Below are positions 36,191 to 50,030 of a DNA stretch of 64,000 bases, one piece after another. The notes under the pieces are model-generated. The model was not told where the DNA came from. It saw only the letters and a program-made list of their open reading frames with translations, and searched no databases. This DNA comes from Clitoria ternatea (lineage: Eukaryota > Streptophyta > Magnoliopsida > Fabales > Fabaceae). The stretch is taken from NCBI GenBank assembly GCA_037962975.1, contig CM075676.1, forward strand, positions 25,043,001-25,107,000. The letters are read 5' to 3'. A program made the translations under genes and the position numbers. Position 1 is the first letter of the stretch. Each line of letters starts with the position of its first letter.

Positions 36191-37729
36191 GTGATTCTTC
36201 CGAGCCGTATTTGAAACTCCCCCTGTGAATCCTCCAGCTATCATATCGATCATATCCTTCCTCCCTAAAGGTGGGGATTTCATCCCTCCGTCATCATCCT
36301 CTTCAATATTGTCAACTACAACCTTGCCTTTATCTAGGGCCGGTTTCTTTGAACTTCTAGCCTCTTCTTCCTATGCATGCTCCCTTCTCCGAGGTATCTC
36401 TTTCTCTGGCTCTCCAAAAATAGGTTTCTTAAAGAGGTACTGTTTCAACTTTTCCTCTCTGATCAAAGTTTCAATTGCTTCCTTCAACTGTCAGCATTCA
36501 TCAATGCTATGGTCGGTCTGTTCATGGAACTCACAATACGTGCTGGTGTTTCCTAGTTGCTTTATTAGAATATGTTTCTTAACTCCATACACCATCAATC
36601 CACGTAATCCAGCCTCCCTCATAATTTGTTTGGGCCGAACTGATAGAGGAGTGTAATGAGTGAAGTTGACGCTTTTGCGCTCCCTCTGCTTTAGGGCCCT
36701 ATCCCGTATGACTTTTAGGTTTAAACTTTAGGCCCTTCCTTTCATGGACTAAGGTCCTTTCATCTACTACCAAAGTCTTTCCTTTAGCAGCGACGAGGTG
36801 CATCTCTCTTCCTATATACTTAGATGCCTTCCACCTAAACTCCTTAAAGGTCTGTTAGGCTCCTTTTGTTAAGGACAAAGCAAAAGGTGATTACGGTTAA
36901 AAGGCCTCAACCGCTATGTGTACCTGAATCTGCTTTGTCAATCCCGGTACTAGAGCTGCTTCTTTAAAAAACCTCTTTAAGAAATCTCTTTAGCTCTCAT
37001 CAGCACCTTACTTTACCGAGCCAAGGTGTGAGACGTTCTTGGAACATCCTTTGAAACAACAAAATGCTGCAAGAATGCATGGGCCATATCGTCCTAAGAA
37101 TCGATGGGTCCTGATGGCAATCCTTTGAACCATCCTAAGGCTTCAGCAGATAAAGTTTTGGGAAACATCCTACACATTACATCCTCCTCAACACCCAAAA
37201 AAAATGATTCATTTTCATAGGCGTCCAGGTGACACCCCGGTTCGATCTCCCCTGTATACTTTCCTATTGGAAACGGTTGAGGCGTTTGCAAATGCCTTGG
37301 GATCGGAACATTCATTAACCTCCTCATGAATGGAATGTTGAACTAGTATTCTCCACCTCCCTTACCTTGCTATAGGGGCCTTCTCTGGCCATTCAAAGCC
37401 TCTGTTTTATAAGTTGACTCCTGCTCGTCATAAGTTTGAGCTCGCGAATACTCCTGAGTATGGGAGGATTCATGCTGCTGCCTTTGATTCCCGGCCGTTG
37501 TCTCCCTTACCTCCTTGCTTCTTTTCAGCTCTTGCAACTGCAACTGTGGTTACCTTATTATTTTGTCCCTGGGGTTGGGGTGCACTACGGCGGCTATCCT
37601 TCCTTGGTTTTGATTCATTCCTGGAGTCTCAACGATTTTGGCGCCGTACTCCAAAATGCGAGGATCCATCCTCTGGGCTAGATTTTGAAGATGGCCCTCC
37701 AGAGTGGCATTCCTTCTATTTTGCTCCAT
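36191..37729 (-). pseudogene. Tat gag
   Basis: It starts at ATG 37729 (MEQNRRNATLEGHLQNLAQR) and has the retrotransposon gag core (MRRLMNVPIPRHLQTPQPFP, then CRMFPKTLSAEALGWFKGLP) at 37327-37094. The C-terminal YCEFHEQTDHSIDEC region is near 36530-36490. Several stops break the frame. Plus-strand open frames over this region are shadows. Confidence 0.8.
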
Positions 37730-37787
37730 GACTTACTAGTTTCTTAAGATGTGGGACTAAATTTATACGGTCCCACGGGGGTGCCAA

Positions 37788-37971
37788 TGTTATGTCTGGT
37801 ATACAGGGTACAAAGCTCTCCTCGTGCAACAGGTGTCAAAAGTTCCTCTCTCTCAATTTTACACCGTCTTAGTGGGAGTCCAATATTGTAAACACAGGTT
37901 CAGTGGAAACACTGTGTCCTTCAAGTCTAAGGAATGCTTCTGATCAATTCCAAACCAGAATGGATGGGATA
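37788..37971 (-). repeat. Truncated 5' LTR of the gag-protease Tat element
   Basis: It matches the start of 34430-35026 (tgttatgtctggta ... ccagaatggatggga) and then stops abruptly at 37971, where unrelated sequence begins. Confidence 0.85.
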
Positions 37972-40640
37972 TGTATGCCACATAACAGTAAAGATATGCT
38001 ACATAACCATTTAGATCAAATATGAGAACATATAATCTAATTAGCTTACTTTTGTGTAAATTGATTCTTAAACCATACATAAGCTTAAAACACTTTAACA
38101 CATTTTAGGGTTCTTAGGATTTTTCCTTTCACTTTAAACAAAAATAGAGTGTTGTGTGCAAATTGTAGATGAGAGACGTCAATCCCACTTCCTCATCCAA
38201 TGGTGGATTTTGTGGATAGAAATTGTGGAACGATAAAGCAGAAATTGTAAAGAGGGAAGAATGTAAGAGATTTTGAGGACAAGAATAATACGTTTTATCA
38301 TAAAAAAATGTTTTATAAAAAGGGAGCAAAAATGACCACGTTGGGATGTTCATCCAATGAGCAAAGGCCTTGTTCAAATCTAATTGTTTACAACTAACAC
38401 CTCATGTAACCATGTCTCGTAATTAGCATTTTAGTTTGGAATTAGAATAATAGTGATAGTTATTTTTTACAAATAGAAAGATTTAAAATTTTAAAGGACT
38501 AAATTGATATTAAAAAAAACTTTTAAAAAAAGTTAACCACAATTACTTTAATTTATAAAGGACAAAAATTTACTTTTGACTTTTTTTAAAAATGTAACTT
38601 GAGGAACTTCTAAAAGAAATTGTATAAATAAGAGAAGTATATGTATAGGAGGGTAGCCACAGGATGGGGGAACACACACACGTCCCACTCTAGCTATTGC
38701 AAACTCCCTCTTTTTACAAGGATCCCATGAGACGCTCATTAAATACTATCAATAGTTAGCGTTGCAATGCAAAAACTAGGTATTTTATTTTCTCCATATA
38801 TTATTACTCTCTTTTAGAAAAAATTACATGCATTACTCTGATAGTACATTAACTGAGAATCGAGAGAAATGTCCGAAACAATATTTAATTACCGAGAAAA
38901 GGATCCAGGTGTGAGGATTTTCGTTTTAGGCGAAGAGTTAATGCTTGATTGGTGTGCCAAATAAACTTGGGCTGAGCCAATAAAAATAAATTCTTAACTT
39001 GATGAAATTTAATTTTATTAAATGACATAAAAAATTAATATTAAGTTATTAAGCATTAATTTTTTTTTTTTATTTGTATTCATCCATTACTACTACAAGT
39101 GACTATCAAATGAACATTTAAACCCAAAACGAGGAAGGGTTATTGGTTTGGTACTACTGCAGATGGAACAGAAGGCCAGATGCTAAAGCTTGTTGCATGA
39201 GAAATTGGCAAGATGGAAATTAATTTCCCCCTTTCATTTTTGACCTGTGACTAGATTCGTCTTTTTCTGTTCAGTGTTTAATGAAGTTTATGTTTGCACA
39301 AAAAATACCAGGAAATTATCTCGTAACTCGTGTTATCAAGTTGAACACAGTCAAACATGAGCTTTTTAAGTGAACAATGCTTTTCGAGTGGCTAAAATTG
39401 TTTACACAACTTTTTAATATATTGTGAAAAAGGTTAATAATTAATTTTTCACAAATCCAAATTTATGCCACTCCGAGTTGCAATGGTGTTCCTCACTGAC
39501 TTGCTACGGATGCATTCTCCCCTTTAATGGATGGAAAAATATGGAGAAGAATGGAAGGAAGGAAAATTATATAGACAAAAAAAAAATTTATTTGTTTAGA
39601 AGAAAAAATAATAAATAAATAAAATCTGGTAACAATTAATTTCATTTTTAAATAAAGAAATTGAGAAATATGATCTTTGTTTAATAAATATTAATAATTT
39701 AAAATATTATTGAAAATTATAGATATTTAAATATAATTATATATATTAAAATTTATTATAATAAAAATAAATTTATATATAACTAAATTTATTTATTATT
39801 TAATTAATATATTTTCATCTACTATCTTTTCATTCATTTAAACATAAAAGATATTTTTTTCTTTATCTTTTATTCTATCCATCAAACATTTTTTCCTCCA
39901 ACTTCCATTTTATGAAATTACTTCAGATCTTATCGTAATTTCGGTGAATGAATCACCAATTCAATTCTTTTAATCTTATGAACCAGTATATGATAAAAAT
40001 TAATATTAAACCGATCAAACCAGTAAATCACCAATTTTGAGCAATTAAATAAAAGATATTTTTTGGTTTTTTGTTGTATTCTGTTTTGGTAAGATTTCCC
40101 CTTCGAATATTCACCGAGCCAAAAGTCCAAAGATTAATCCCTAAACTTAGAGGACTGACCAAATGGTTTGTTTCATTTATAAATATTAGTTCAACCACAA
40201 TTCAATCACCGCATCTGCAATAGCTTGACCAGTTCATTGGTCCGGTTTTTAAAGCATGGGTAATTATCACATACTGTTGCCTCTTGTGAAGTGCTTAACC
40301 AGTGTAGACTAGGGAACCTTATTGGATAGCTGATATAAAGGCTCACATACAATAGCTTAGAATTTCGCAAATGGATACATGAATATATGATTAACAACCA
40401 ACACTTGGGACCGCAAAATAACGCACAAAAGTATTCATCTTTCTATTTAACAGGCAAACCCATCATATTTGACACAATCTGCAATAGTTCGCGGTTTTGA
40501 GATGTTCATGTGACATTCGACATAGCCTCCACCGAACACAGTAAACAGTATACGCTAGAGAGCAGATGAACGACACAGATACAAGATATAACAAAGAGAT
40601 ATTAAATAAGGATGTATTTGAAAAGAAAAACAAGTTATTT
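37972..40640. other. Intergenic DNA
   Basis: AT-rich DNA with no supported gene. Short open frames at 37859-38101, 38129-38377, 39930-40130 and 40206-40397 lack family features. The end near 40640-40780 is the 3' untranslated region of ATG101. Confidence 0.5.
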
Positions 40641-40780
40641 TGCACCTATAGATTCTGCTTTTATTTACAGAGATTGAACCTAGCCTGCCTTAATCAGTAG
40701 CTTCCAATCAGCACCATATTTCCAGCCTAAACGTATGAACAATAATCCACTTGACCATTAGATTGTTCTACAAACTCTAA

Positions 40781-43700
40781 TCAACTCAGCATTGTTGGAT
40801 GCCCTGTCTGGAGCATTCTCTTGATCATGTCCATACCAAAGGCAGAATCTGACGAACTGGTAAATGACAGTCCAGGATTAACTCAGCAGCTTCAGCAAAA
40901 ATTTTCAAAAAGAAAAGTAAAGATAACTACAAATAATAATGCAAACTCCCAGGCGTAGTAACCTTCATAAGATATCCCAAAATCTACGCTTTATGAAACA
41001 TTTTCTGTTTATACTTACCAACCAATGAAAAGATGAAAATTGATGAAAATTAGAGGAATTAGAAAAATAGATTCTTATGTTATGTTTTGATGATAACCAA
41101 GTGCTCTTTCTTTTGTCACAGGGAAGATATCATGCAATTGTTTTGCAGAGACCCTCTAGCATTTGACTTGTACCGGGGAATACTTTTGCAATGGGACAAC
41201 ATTTCAGAACTATGAGAAAATATATGACAACAAAATAATATACAGTGAAGGTCATGAAAGCTATGGTTGCCATTGCCCAGTTGAGCTACCCTCCAATTTG
41301 ATCTACTCTCCTTACTGAGGCTTTTACAGGTTTGATGCCTAGCTCCCAACCACCTCAAGCAAGTTTCTACCATCTTTTCTATCATAGGTACTACCCCCCC
41401 TAACCCTTTCTCTAATGCATTCATTCTTAATCCTATTTGGTGTAGTATGTCCAGTCATCAAAAGCAACATTCTCATATCTTCTCACTGCCAACATTTATG
41501 TTTGTGGCACCTTTTGGTTGCAGATAACAGTTGAAGCACGCCTCCAGTTCATCCTACATCTAACAATAAGGGCAATTACAATTATTTTTATTTCCTAAAG
41601 CTACAGCTCATTAAGCCTCTTAACTTTTGTGGGGTTATATTGGTAGTTCAGAAATCTGCACATGAAGCAAGCATCAGACTTGCATTTGTTGAATTGGTGA
41701 TATGTCCTACCTGACTACTGGAAAGTAAAAGGGGTGGAGACATTCTAATGACTGTAGATCATCCAAAAAGTCCACTCTCAAATTTAGGTCCCATTAGTAG
41801 GTAACAAAATACAAATCACATCAGCACTAATTTCTCCAACACAGATCTAAATCCACATAAATTTATTTATGGTTTAAAATATTTCATGCAATGCAGAAGT
41901 ATGATGCAGAGCCCCACAAATAATACATTGCTAACAATATTATGAAAGCAGTTTTCATGAAGATGTAAACTCTATTGAATCCTAGTCTCTCTTTTACCAA
42001 ACTCTACAACAAAACTCATTGTGGTTCACATTAAAACAACAATCCTGTATTCACGTTACATTACTAAAAGCAATAGAAAATCCCATTAAAATGTTTATAG
42101 CACGCTAGAAGCAGTTCCTAATTTTTAATTAACTAGAATCAAATCAAACTTGATTTCCTACAAATTCAGTTTCTGGCCCTGCATGATTGGGAGCAAAAAT
42201 AACAACAATCCAACAAAGGTACCAGAGCTTATGTGGGATTGCCCATATTGATCATTTGACATGAGTTGAGTGTGATCCAGAAAAAACTTAAACATGACAA
42301 AAGTATGATATTGGGTTAGTTTGTTATCTTTCAGTTAATAAAGTACTACCACCCGGCCATTCTTGTATCAATTCTCCTTTCATGATCACATGCATTCTGT
42401 TATTAGGTAGATCATTCATGATCACATGCATTCTGTCCAACCATCTTGAATCCAATATATAATCTTGTGATGGACCTAAGATGCAGTGTTCATCTCAAAT
42501 TTAACCTCTAAAACATTGCCATATGTGAGCATTCCATTAGATTACATGTACTTCAATTTAATCCTACTTAACCAAAAACCTTTGGACCCTAACAGAAAAA
42601 GGTTCTAGAATTTTCTAAAAGTCATGATTGAGAAAGAGAAAACTTCAAAGACATCACATTATCAACACAACCAGTAAAATAGAATTCTTGGAAAAGAATC
42701 AAAGATATCACAATAATATATAAATATAAAACATGCAAAATCATAATTGATATGGTTAGACGGAATAATCACAGCTCACCTAGGTATTGTAATTTCATAG
42801 GGAAATGAAACAGCACCCTCAAGATTTGGTATTGGAGGAACGTGATCCTTCTTCTCATTAACAAATTTAATTATCTGAAATAGAACCTCTCGAAGTGATG
42901 CTTCAAGTGCTGCACTTCGGGCATTTCTATCCTCCAATGCTCCCTCTACTAACATCGAAACACAGGTAAAGCAACTAAATTCACAGTAGAGTGAAACACA
43001 AAAAGATTCAGAAACAGAGCAAGTAACTGCACCTCCAGGATCAACAACTTTAGAATGATAAGACTTGCCAGAATGTGCCTTCAGGTGTTGAGCAACATTC
43101 AGATTAATATACCACTGTTCCCAATACAAGCGTTCAATTTTGTTACTAAACCAAGACGCCTGTTTGTTTTTTACCTCATAGAAAGATAAGCATATCTGCA
43201 TCACCCAATTCACAAGCCCATCAAAATACTAATTACAACAAAACAAACTTCAAACCCCGAAGGATAGCACTAATCACACATTAACTTTAATAGCATCTCA
43301 TGATTTCACAAAAAGGGACTATCTAAACATGAGCTATAATTAGGCATTACAGCTAAAAGCAATATTCACAGAAACGTCACATTGCTGACCTGGCTCTTTT
43401 TGTTTGGATGCTTCTCGACCCAACATACAAACTGATCAATCTTCTCATCTATTTTCTTCTCAAGCTCTGCTTCTCCACATTGCACCTACACACCAAGAGT
43501 GCTAAACCCTCACATCAACACAACACAATTATATCTATCTATATATATACATGGATTCCAAAAGAATAATAACGCATGAGAAGCGAAAGCATTAAATAGA
43601 GGTTGAAGAAACAACATACATAAGTAAGATCAAAAAGTTCCAAGTCGACATCTTTTGGGCGCACGAGACCCAAGGCACGGTGGAAAACGATCGTATGCAA

Positions 43701-43931
43701 TATGCCTGCAGCACCGTTACTCCAATTATCGCAATTCAAGACAATAATAATGAGAGTTATAATCTGAAGATTGGAGTTGGGGAATTACATCGCAAAACCT
43801 CGCGTATCTCAAAGTGCTCCAATTCCTGCAACAAGCAATTAATAAAGAGATAGGATCATCACAGAATATGGAGAAGAGAGAGTGAGAGAGGGAATTACGA
43901 GTTCCTTGAGCTGACAAACTTCACAGTTCAT
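40781..43931 (-). CDS. ATG101: Autophagy-related protein 101 (ATG101)
   Basis: ATG101 is a HORMA-fold subunit of the ATG1/ATG13 kinase complex that starts autophagosome formation. Seven coding exons (minus): 43931-43899, 43825-43789, 43705-43620, 43485-43390, 43195-43033, 42945-42780 and 40856-40781, all with GT-AG introns. They sum to 657 nt (218 aa plus stop), close to the roughly 215-220 aa usual in plants. Exon peptides include MNCEVCQLKEL, LRCILHTIVFHRALGLVRPK, WFSNKIERLYWEQWYINLNV, EVLFQIIKFVNEKKDHVPPI and, in the last exon, GMDMIKRMLQTGHPTMLS. The last intron is about 1.9 kb, the others are short. An AATAAA on the minus strand near 40655 is a likely poly(A) signal. No lesion was found. 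Confidence 0.96.
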
Positions 43932-44216
43932 AATTGGATGAAACCCTAAGGAAGAGAGCGTAGGCCTCGACTGTTTCTTATGATCAACGATAAGCAACTT
44001 CCAATAACTTCTTCCTTTGGATATGATTTTCTGCTGATTTTCGATTTCGGCTAGGTACTTCGTTTATGTTTTATTTAATTTATTATTTTAAATTTGGGGC
44101 CAAGCCCGTTAATCTGTCATTTATTCTTTTTGCTTATTTTGTGAACTTCTGGGCCGAGGAAACTATTTCCAAACTGAGGCCCGTTCCCTTTTTACTGTTT
44201 TGTGAATTGGCTCTTG
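43932..44216 (-). promoter_or_regulatory. 5' untranslated region and proximal promoter of ATG101
   Basis: Sequence directly upstream of the ATG101 start; no clear TATA box was identified. A Mutator-like MITE begins at 44217, so it sits within about 290 bp of the start codon and could affect the promoter. Confidence 0.45.
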
Positions 44217-44995
44217 GGAAATTTCTTCTTACATTTTAGTTTTTTCTCCCTGCACTACTTCCTTTTTATTTTTCATTATAAAAGATAATTACACTCTCAA
44301 TTAAAAATAACTAAAATGTTAAAAACTATATCAAAATGTACTATCGAAAATTATAATTCGATCATCTCCAGAAATTATAATTCGAGCATCTTTAGAAATT
44401 ATAATCCTAACATATATGAAAATTATAAAAATTAGAAACTAGAGGTAACATATCTCTACCATCCATCATCAATATTCAATTTCTTTCCCTCTTCCTCTTT
44501 ATAATGTTCTTATTCTGACAAAGTCCTTAACTCCCCTTGCTGTTTATATGTACAATATTTTTGTTCTTCTTTTTTATGAACAAGTCTAGTTTTGTGGTTG
44601 ATGATTGAAAACTCAAAGTAATTTATAGCAAAAAGATTCATAAGATGTACATATTAGAAACACTTAAAGCAATTATGATGTAAAAAATCATGCCATGAAT
44701 GACAAAACGTAAACACAAAGATAATATACTTATGGTAAAATTTTAGGAGAGGCTCATATTATAATTTGGAGATGATTAGATTATAAATTCTAGAGATGAA
44801 CGAATTATAATTTTCAGAGATGACCATATTATAATTTTCAAAAACAATCAAATTATAATTTCCAATAGGATATTTTAATGTAATTTTTAACATTACATGT
44901 GTTTAATTATTTTTAATTGAGAGTGTAATGGTCTTTTACAATGAAAAAAAATGGTACAGGGAGAAAAAAAACTAACATATAGAGAGAAATCCCCC
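44217..44995. mobile_element. MITE with long terminal inverted repeats (Mutator-like)
   Basis: The left end (GGAAATTTCTTCTTACATTT, then agttttttctccctg) is inverted at the right end (GGGGGATTTCTCTCTATATG on the minus strand, then ttagtttttttctccctg). Similarity extends for over 100 bp, through 'tacactctcaattaaaaata'. No coding is present. Inside are ~24-bp repeats with 'aaattataattcgatcatct'. Candidate flanks gctcttg / gttcttg match 6 of 7, so the exact ends are uncertain. Confidence 0.75.
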
Positions 44996-47151
44996 GTTCT
45001 TGATGACATGAGCTGAGCCTGTGAAGTAATCGGCTGAGACCCAGATTTATTTAATCCCCCCATATATTAGTTTGTTTTAAGATATGTTTGTTGTAAGAAG
45101 AAAAAAAAGAATAAATAAACAAATACGCCTTTGTGCTGTGTGTGAGTTTTTGAATCATTTTATTATTTCCTTTTGTATTTCTTAATTGATTCTTATGTAG
45201 TGTCTTTTACTTTTAATAGTTCTCTTGTTTTGAGAGATTAAAGAAAAACCAAGAATACTTCATGGCTTTTACACTCTAGTCCCTGACAATAAAAAATAAA
45301 AAAATATTTTCATTAAATAATAAACCATACAACAATCTTATAATAATATTATAATAATATTGTATAGTGTATTTTATCTATGCTAACGATGGTCACACTA
45401 ATTAACCATACATATAATTTTCCAATATCAATTTTTTTTTCTTTCAAAAGAAATTAATAGAAATGAAGGGTCAAACTTTTATAATTATTAGAAATTAAAA
45501 AAGTTAAAAATTGTCTCTATTTATAAACCGAATATTAAATACTTTTTTAATTGATGTAAGATTTATCTCAACATTTTAACACAATTATTCATATCTAAAA
45601 TTGAACATTTAGTATATGAAATAGTTAATAGATGAATTATCTCAACATTTGATGTGTAAAACTTATCTCATAATCTTATTAAAAATTAATTAAAGATATT
45701 ATCATAAGACATGTGAACCAATTGAATTGCTCTTTGAAACTTAATTGGGTTAGTTAGAGCAAATTGAAGGTGTGTAAGTTTGGAAGCTTCGTGATATATA
45801 TATTAAAATATAATAAAAAATCTTGCACATGCTCACAAATTCCGAATAACTGATATAACTGTCGGTCAATTAACATAACTATATACAGACATACCATATC
45901 TTGGTTTAGGGATCCTCAGCATATAATCACATGGGAATTGTGTGCTAACTAGTACAGTAATCATTCTTTTAAAGTAAATAAAACTAATATAAAGATGGGT
46001 TTGGTTAATTAATCCTGTCTAAAATTTAAAAATCCAAGAAGGATGAAGTCGTAGATAGGTAGCCTTGGTAACCGAAAATTCCCTTAACAGTTACCTTTGG
46101 TCGTCATGGTTATTTGTGGGTTTTGGGTTGTCAGAAATTCCTCACATAGGTTCGTCCCTAGTCCAATAAGACACCACCCCATATTCCCAGGGCGATTAGA
46201 TGATCCATTATTGTATTGTATGTATTTTGCTACCCAAAGAATCTTGTGCACCATATCTTTTGTCAGGTCTAGTGAACCCTTCCTTGGCCTCCTCACTCCT
46301 CAATCAATCTCATTGTGGAATGTATTTTTGCTGCTTTTAAGGTGGGGACCATCCAGTATGGCCAACGAAAGCTACAACTAAGAACCCATCTAATTCCTCT
46401 CCTCAATTATAATTATACATAAATATACCTGATTTTGATCTCCCCACTTTCACTTTTTCCCATATAAATTCTTTATTTTGTACTACATCCATGTATTGTC
46501 CCTCAATTTAATCTATTATCTTCTTTAGGGCACAAACATAACTAAGGGTTAAGGAGAAAGATAACATGGTGTTGGGTGGGTGCATAGAATGCAGGGTTTA
46601 AACTTTGTTTTCAATGTTTATCTTCATGCTACATGCCAATTACATCTACTTATGTCACCAAATGTCATGTCATACCACTATTATATGTACTAATTATTAT
46701 TTTTTTTATCTAAATCTATCTAACATTATTGAATAGGGTATAGTTGACTCTACTCTTCACAACTCAAAATCATTTAAGGGTGTAAGTGAGTTGATTAAAT
46801 AAGATATGTGTTACTGTAAGCCTCTCAAACATAATTTTAATTTCTACCGAAATAAAAATAAAGTGATCCCATTTTTCAAAACTCAGAATCACAAAAGTTA
46901 AAATTAATCACCTCTATGGTGTAGAATGAATTAATGTACTGATGACTGGGGTACCCAATCATGCGTGGTTTTGCAGTGAAAACAGGGGAGAGGACAGACG
47001 ACATTCAAGTGTTTCAAATTGAAATGGATCGCTTATGGACCATGCATGGTCCAAAATGCAAAGAGAGGAGCAGCAACCACTTTGATCAAAGAGAGGAATT
47101 AATTGCTCGATGAATGGGCTAGTCAGATAAAAAGATTGATACATTGGAATT

Positions 47152-47192
<41 letters not shown>

Positions 47193-50030
47193 TAAGACTC
47201 GGCAAAACTGTTGTATGCATGAATAAGTCTCTAGTTGAGAGTTTTATAGATAGATGAGATGATTGGTAAGGTGAGTGAGTGGATAAGTCATTGGTGCAGT
47301 GTGGTTTAGGATTAGAAACGTACCTATCACAGTTAAAAGGGAGGTAGGGAAATAAAGAGGAAAAACAGAACAAAAAGACGAAATGAGAGGAGCCCTGGGA
47401 AAGCTGTAGTGCTGGATAAGGGGAGACATGTGTAGGGACCCATAATATAGGAATGTGGGATTATATCCCATCCCATCCCATGCATTCTACTCATGTCCCT
47501 TTCACATTCCTACCTCCCTACGTTTCATGTATTTCAACAAAATTATACTCTCTATAAAACTTAAATCACACACATCAGCTTCACATGCACCAAATCAATC
47601 ATTCAAATTAAACTTGTATTGTTAATTTGTTAGGGTAAATTTTAAGAATTAGAGGAGATCAACGGGTAATGGGTTGTTTTGGTTTAATATTGAAAAGATT
47701 TTACTATCCATAATCGTCCTATACATTTGATAAAACCATTTACATCCTCAAACATCAGTACAATTAATTGTTGATGTATACATAATAAAGTACCTTCTAG
47801 TCATTGCATAATGGATTAATTGATAATAGAATGGGAGTGAAGAACATGATGATTGGTTAAGGGATGCATAAGAATGAGAAAGTTGAAGATTAAGTGAAAG
47901 GAAATATTTGGGAGAGGGAGGAGTGGCATAATGGAACAGAGAGAGAGGGCCCTTGAGGGCGACCATAGGGTGGTATAGTATCAATGTCTAGGTGCCCGCA
48001 CTGCCCGCGTTGCCCGACATGTGTTTGAAGGAGAGAGTTTGGTGTCGTCGTTTTCCTCTCTTTGGCCAATGATAACTTTTTTAGGGAATAAAGTTAAATT
48101 ACACAGCACTAACACTAAGCGCTTTTTCCTTCGTAGCTAGCTCCTACATACTAGTACTACTACTATGTTTGTATATTGTATGTACTGTGAGAACTAAAAG
48201 GCATGTCGGTCTTCTCTTCTGAATTCTCAGTTCTGATTTCTCTGCCTTCACTGTCTCGCGCGCTCTCCGGACGGCACGCGCGTTCAGGGCTATTCATTCA
48301 TTCATTCACATACCCACATCACATCACATTTCAGTATTTTCATCCCAATAATTGACATTCCCAGTTTTTGTTTTTGTGCCTTCATTCTCCTCCCAACGTC
48401 ACATTATGTATGTGTCTCACTCTTACTGGCTATACCCCTTATTAGTTATATGGTAGGTCTCCAGTCAAGTCTCAATTCTCATACATACACTACTACAACT
48501 CATCACTTTCTTTAACCAACTGTTAGCTTTCTCAACGCCACTAACATTTCATTCTCAATCTTAAACTTTCATTCTTAATTAAGGATGTTTTGTTTGTAAT
48601 TAAGGAAAAGAAGTTAAAGAAATAAAAGAAATTCTTCACATCATCTAAGATAGTCAAAATTTTGTTTACCTTAAGATTAAAAGACCAACTGCTAGGTATT
48701 TTCATGGATGCTTTGAAGAAACCTGATCGATGCTCATTTTTTCTAGTCAGATTCACACTCGAATTGTTACAACAACTTTCTTTTGTTTTTATATTTGGAG
48801 AATGTTTTCCCTCTGGTCACTCTCAATCCATCGGTGGGCATCAGCAACAGAAACTAATAATCAACGTGTTTAATTATATTGTGTCCTCAACATCTTTATA
48901 TGTTTTGTTAGGTATTTTTTTTTTCTCTGTAATTTTACAATTAGAGATATATCGCTCTATTTTTTTTATAATCTTACAAAATCATTATTTTTCCAAGGAA
49001 ATGAGTTTAAATATATGAAAATCAGGAGGTTAAATGATTGATATAATAAAAATTATCAATTTAAATAAAGAATAAAGAGTACTCTAGAAAGAATCTCGAA
49101 CTGTCAGGTTTATTGTTTGCGCGCATACAAATAATACAAATTAAAAGGTGAAAAGATAAAAAGAAGAAAAAATATTTAATTGGGGTAAATAACAAATTTC
49201 AGTCGAAAAATACTGATTTTATAATATTTTATTAAATAATATATCGGTCCATTTTCAATGGTAAAAGCACTTAAAAATATTTTTTAAATTAAAGGGTATC
49301 ACATATGTGATGTGAACATAAGAATTGCAGTCTTAGTCCCTGTCTTTACATTGGCTTTTCCAAAATTGGAATCAAAGGTGAAATAAACACTAATTTACCT
49401 ACCACATCAACGGAATTGCTTAGACAAATAAATGTACTAGCGTCGGATTTTCAATCTGAATAAATTAAGGCCCCACGCCAGATCGATATATATTTACATG
49501 GATGATTAATTAATGAAGCGATGGTGAATAAAAAAATGTATATCAAATTAAATACTTTCACATTTTGTAAAATGTTATTGTCATTAAGTTTAATCAAATA
49601 AATTAATTTAATAAAAAAGGTATTACAAAATAAATCAAGTGCTTATATAAATTTATATTGTTTAAATAATAATAAATTATTTTTTATCAACAAAAAATAA
49701 TACTTAAAAAAATGTATAAGGGGTACTTTAACCCATATATAAAATCATACAATCATAAACATAATAAAAGTTTCCTATACCATTTCAGAAAACTTTTTAT
49801 TCTAGACTTAAGCCAAAACCGACTTCTAAGCTGTAACAATTTAAATATTTTTTGTAAACTAATATTTTTATTCCTAAAAACAACATTATTATGTCATTCT
49901 CAAATCATCCAGACAATAGCAAACCAAATAGCAACAAACTCATGTTTCGTTCTAAAACGAGTACCCAAGCCCAAAATTCCTTCAAAATTGTATTTACACT
50001 CATCATGTAAAACTAAAAAAAAAACCCAAC
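44996..50030. other. Intergenic DNA without supported genes
   Basis: AT-rich sequence. Open frames at 46084-46381, 46959-47984, 48541-49018 and 49712-50044 have no recognisable domains and look like chance frames. A GC-richer patch (48240-48300, tctcgcgcgctctccggacg) with nearby CT-rich sequence looks promoter-like or like a 5' untranslated region, but no adjacent coding exon was found. Confidence 0.45.
47155..47187. repeat. (AT)n microsatellite
   Basis: About 33 bases of uninterrupted alternating A and T. Confidence 0.95.

Larger units (their letters stand above)
34430..37971 (-). mobile_element. Tat-lineage gypsy element with only gag and protease
   Basis: On the minus strand the order is truncated 5' LTR (37971-37788), primer-binding segment (TTGGCACCCCCGTGGGACC), gag (37729-36191), protease (36190-35372), a short 3' region, polypurine tract CTAGGGGGCAAA (35038-35027) and 3' LTR (35026-34430). 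RT, RNase H and integrase are absent. The 5' LTR breaks off at 37971, so no target duplication can be checked. Confidence 0.85.

Noticed and set aside
36225..36656. Plus-strand frame of 143 codons
   Set aside because: It is the antisense shadow of the Tat gag on the minus strand, which has recognisable motifs.
41116..41424. Minus-strand frame within the last intron of ATG101
   Set aside because: Slight resemblance to a gypsy gag N-terminus (MNALEKGLGG...), but too short and unsupported by neighbours.
46084..46381. Possible gene on either strand
   Set aside because: Two overlapping frames on opposite strands, no domain, no splice sites that extend them.
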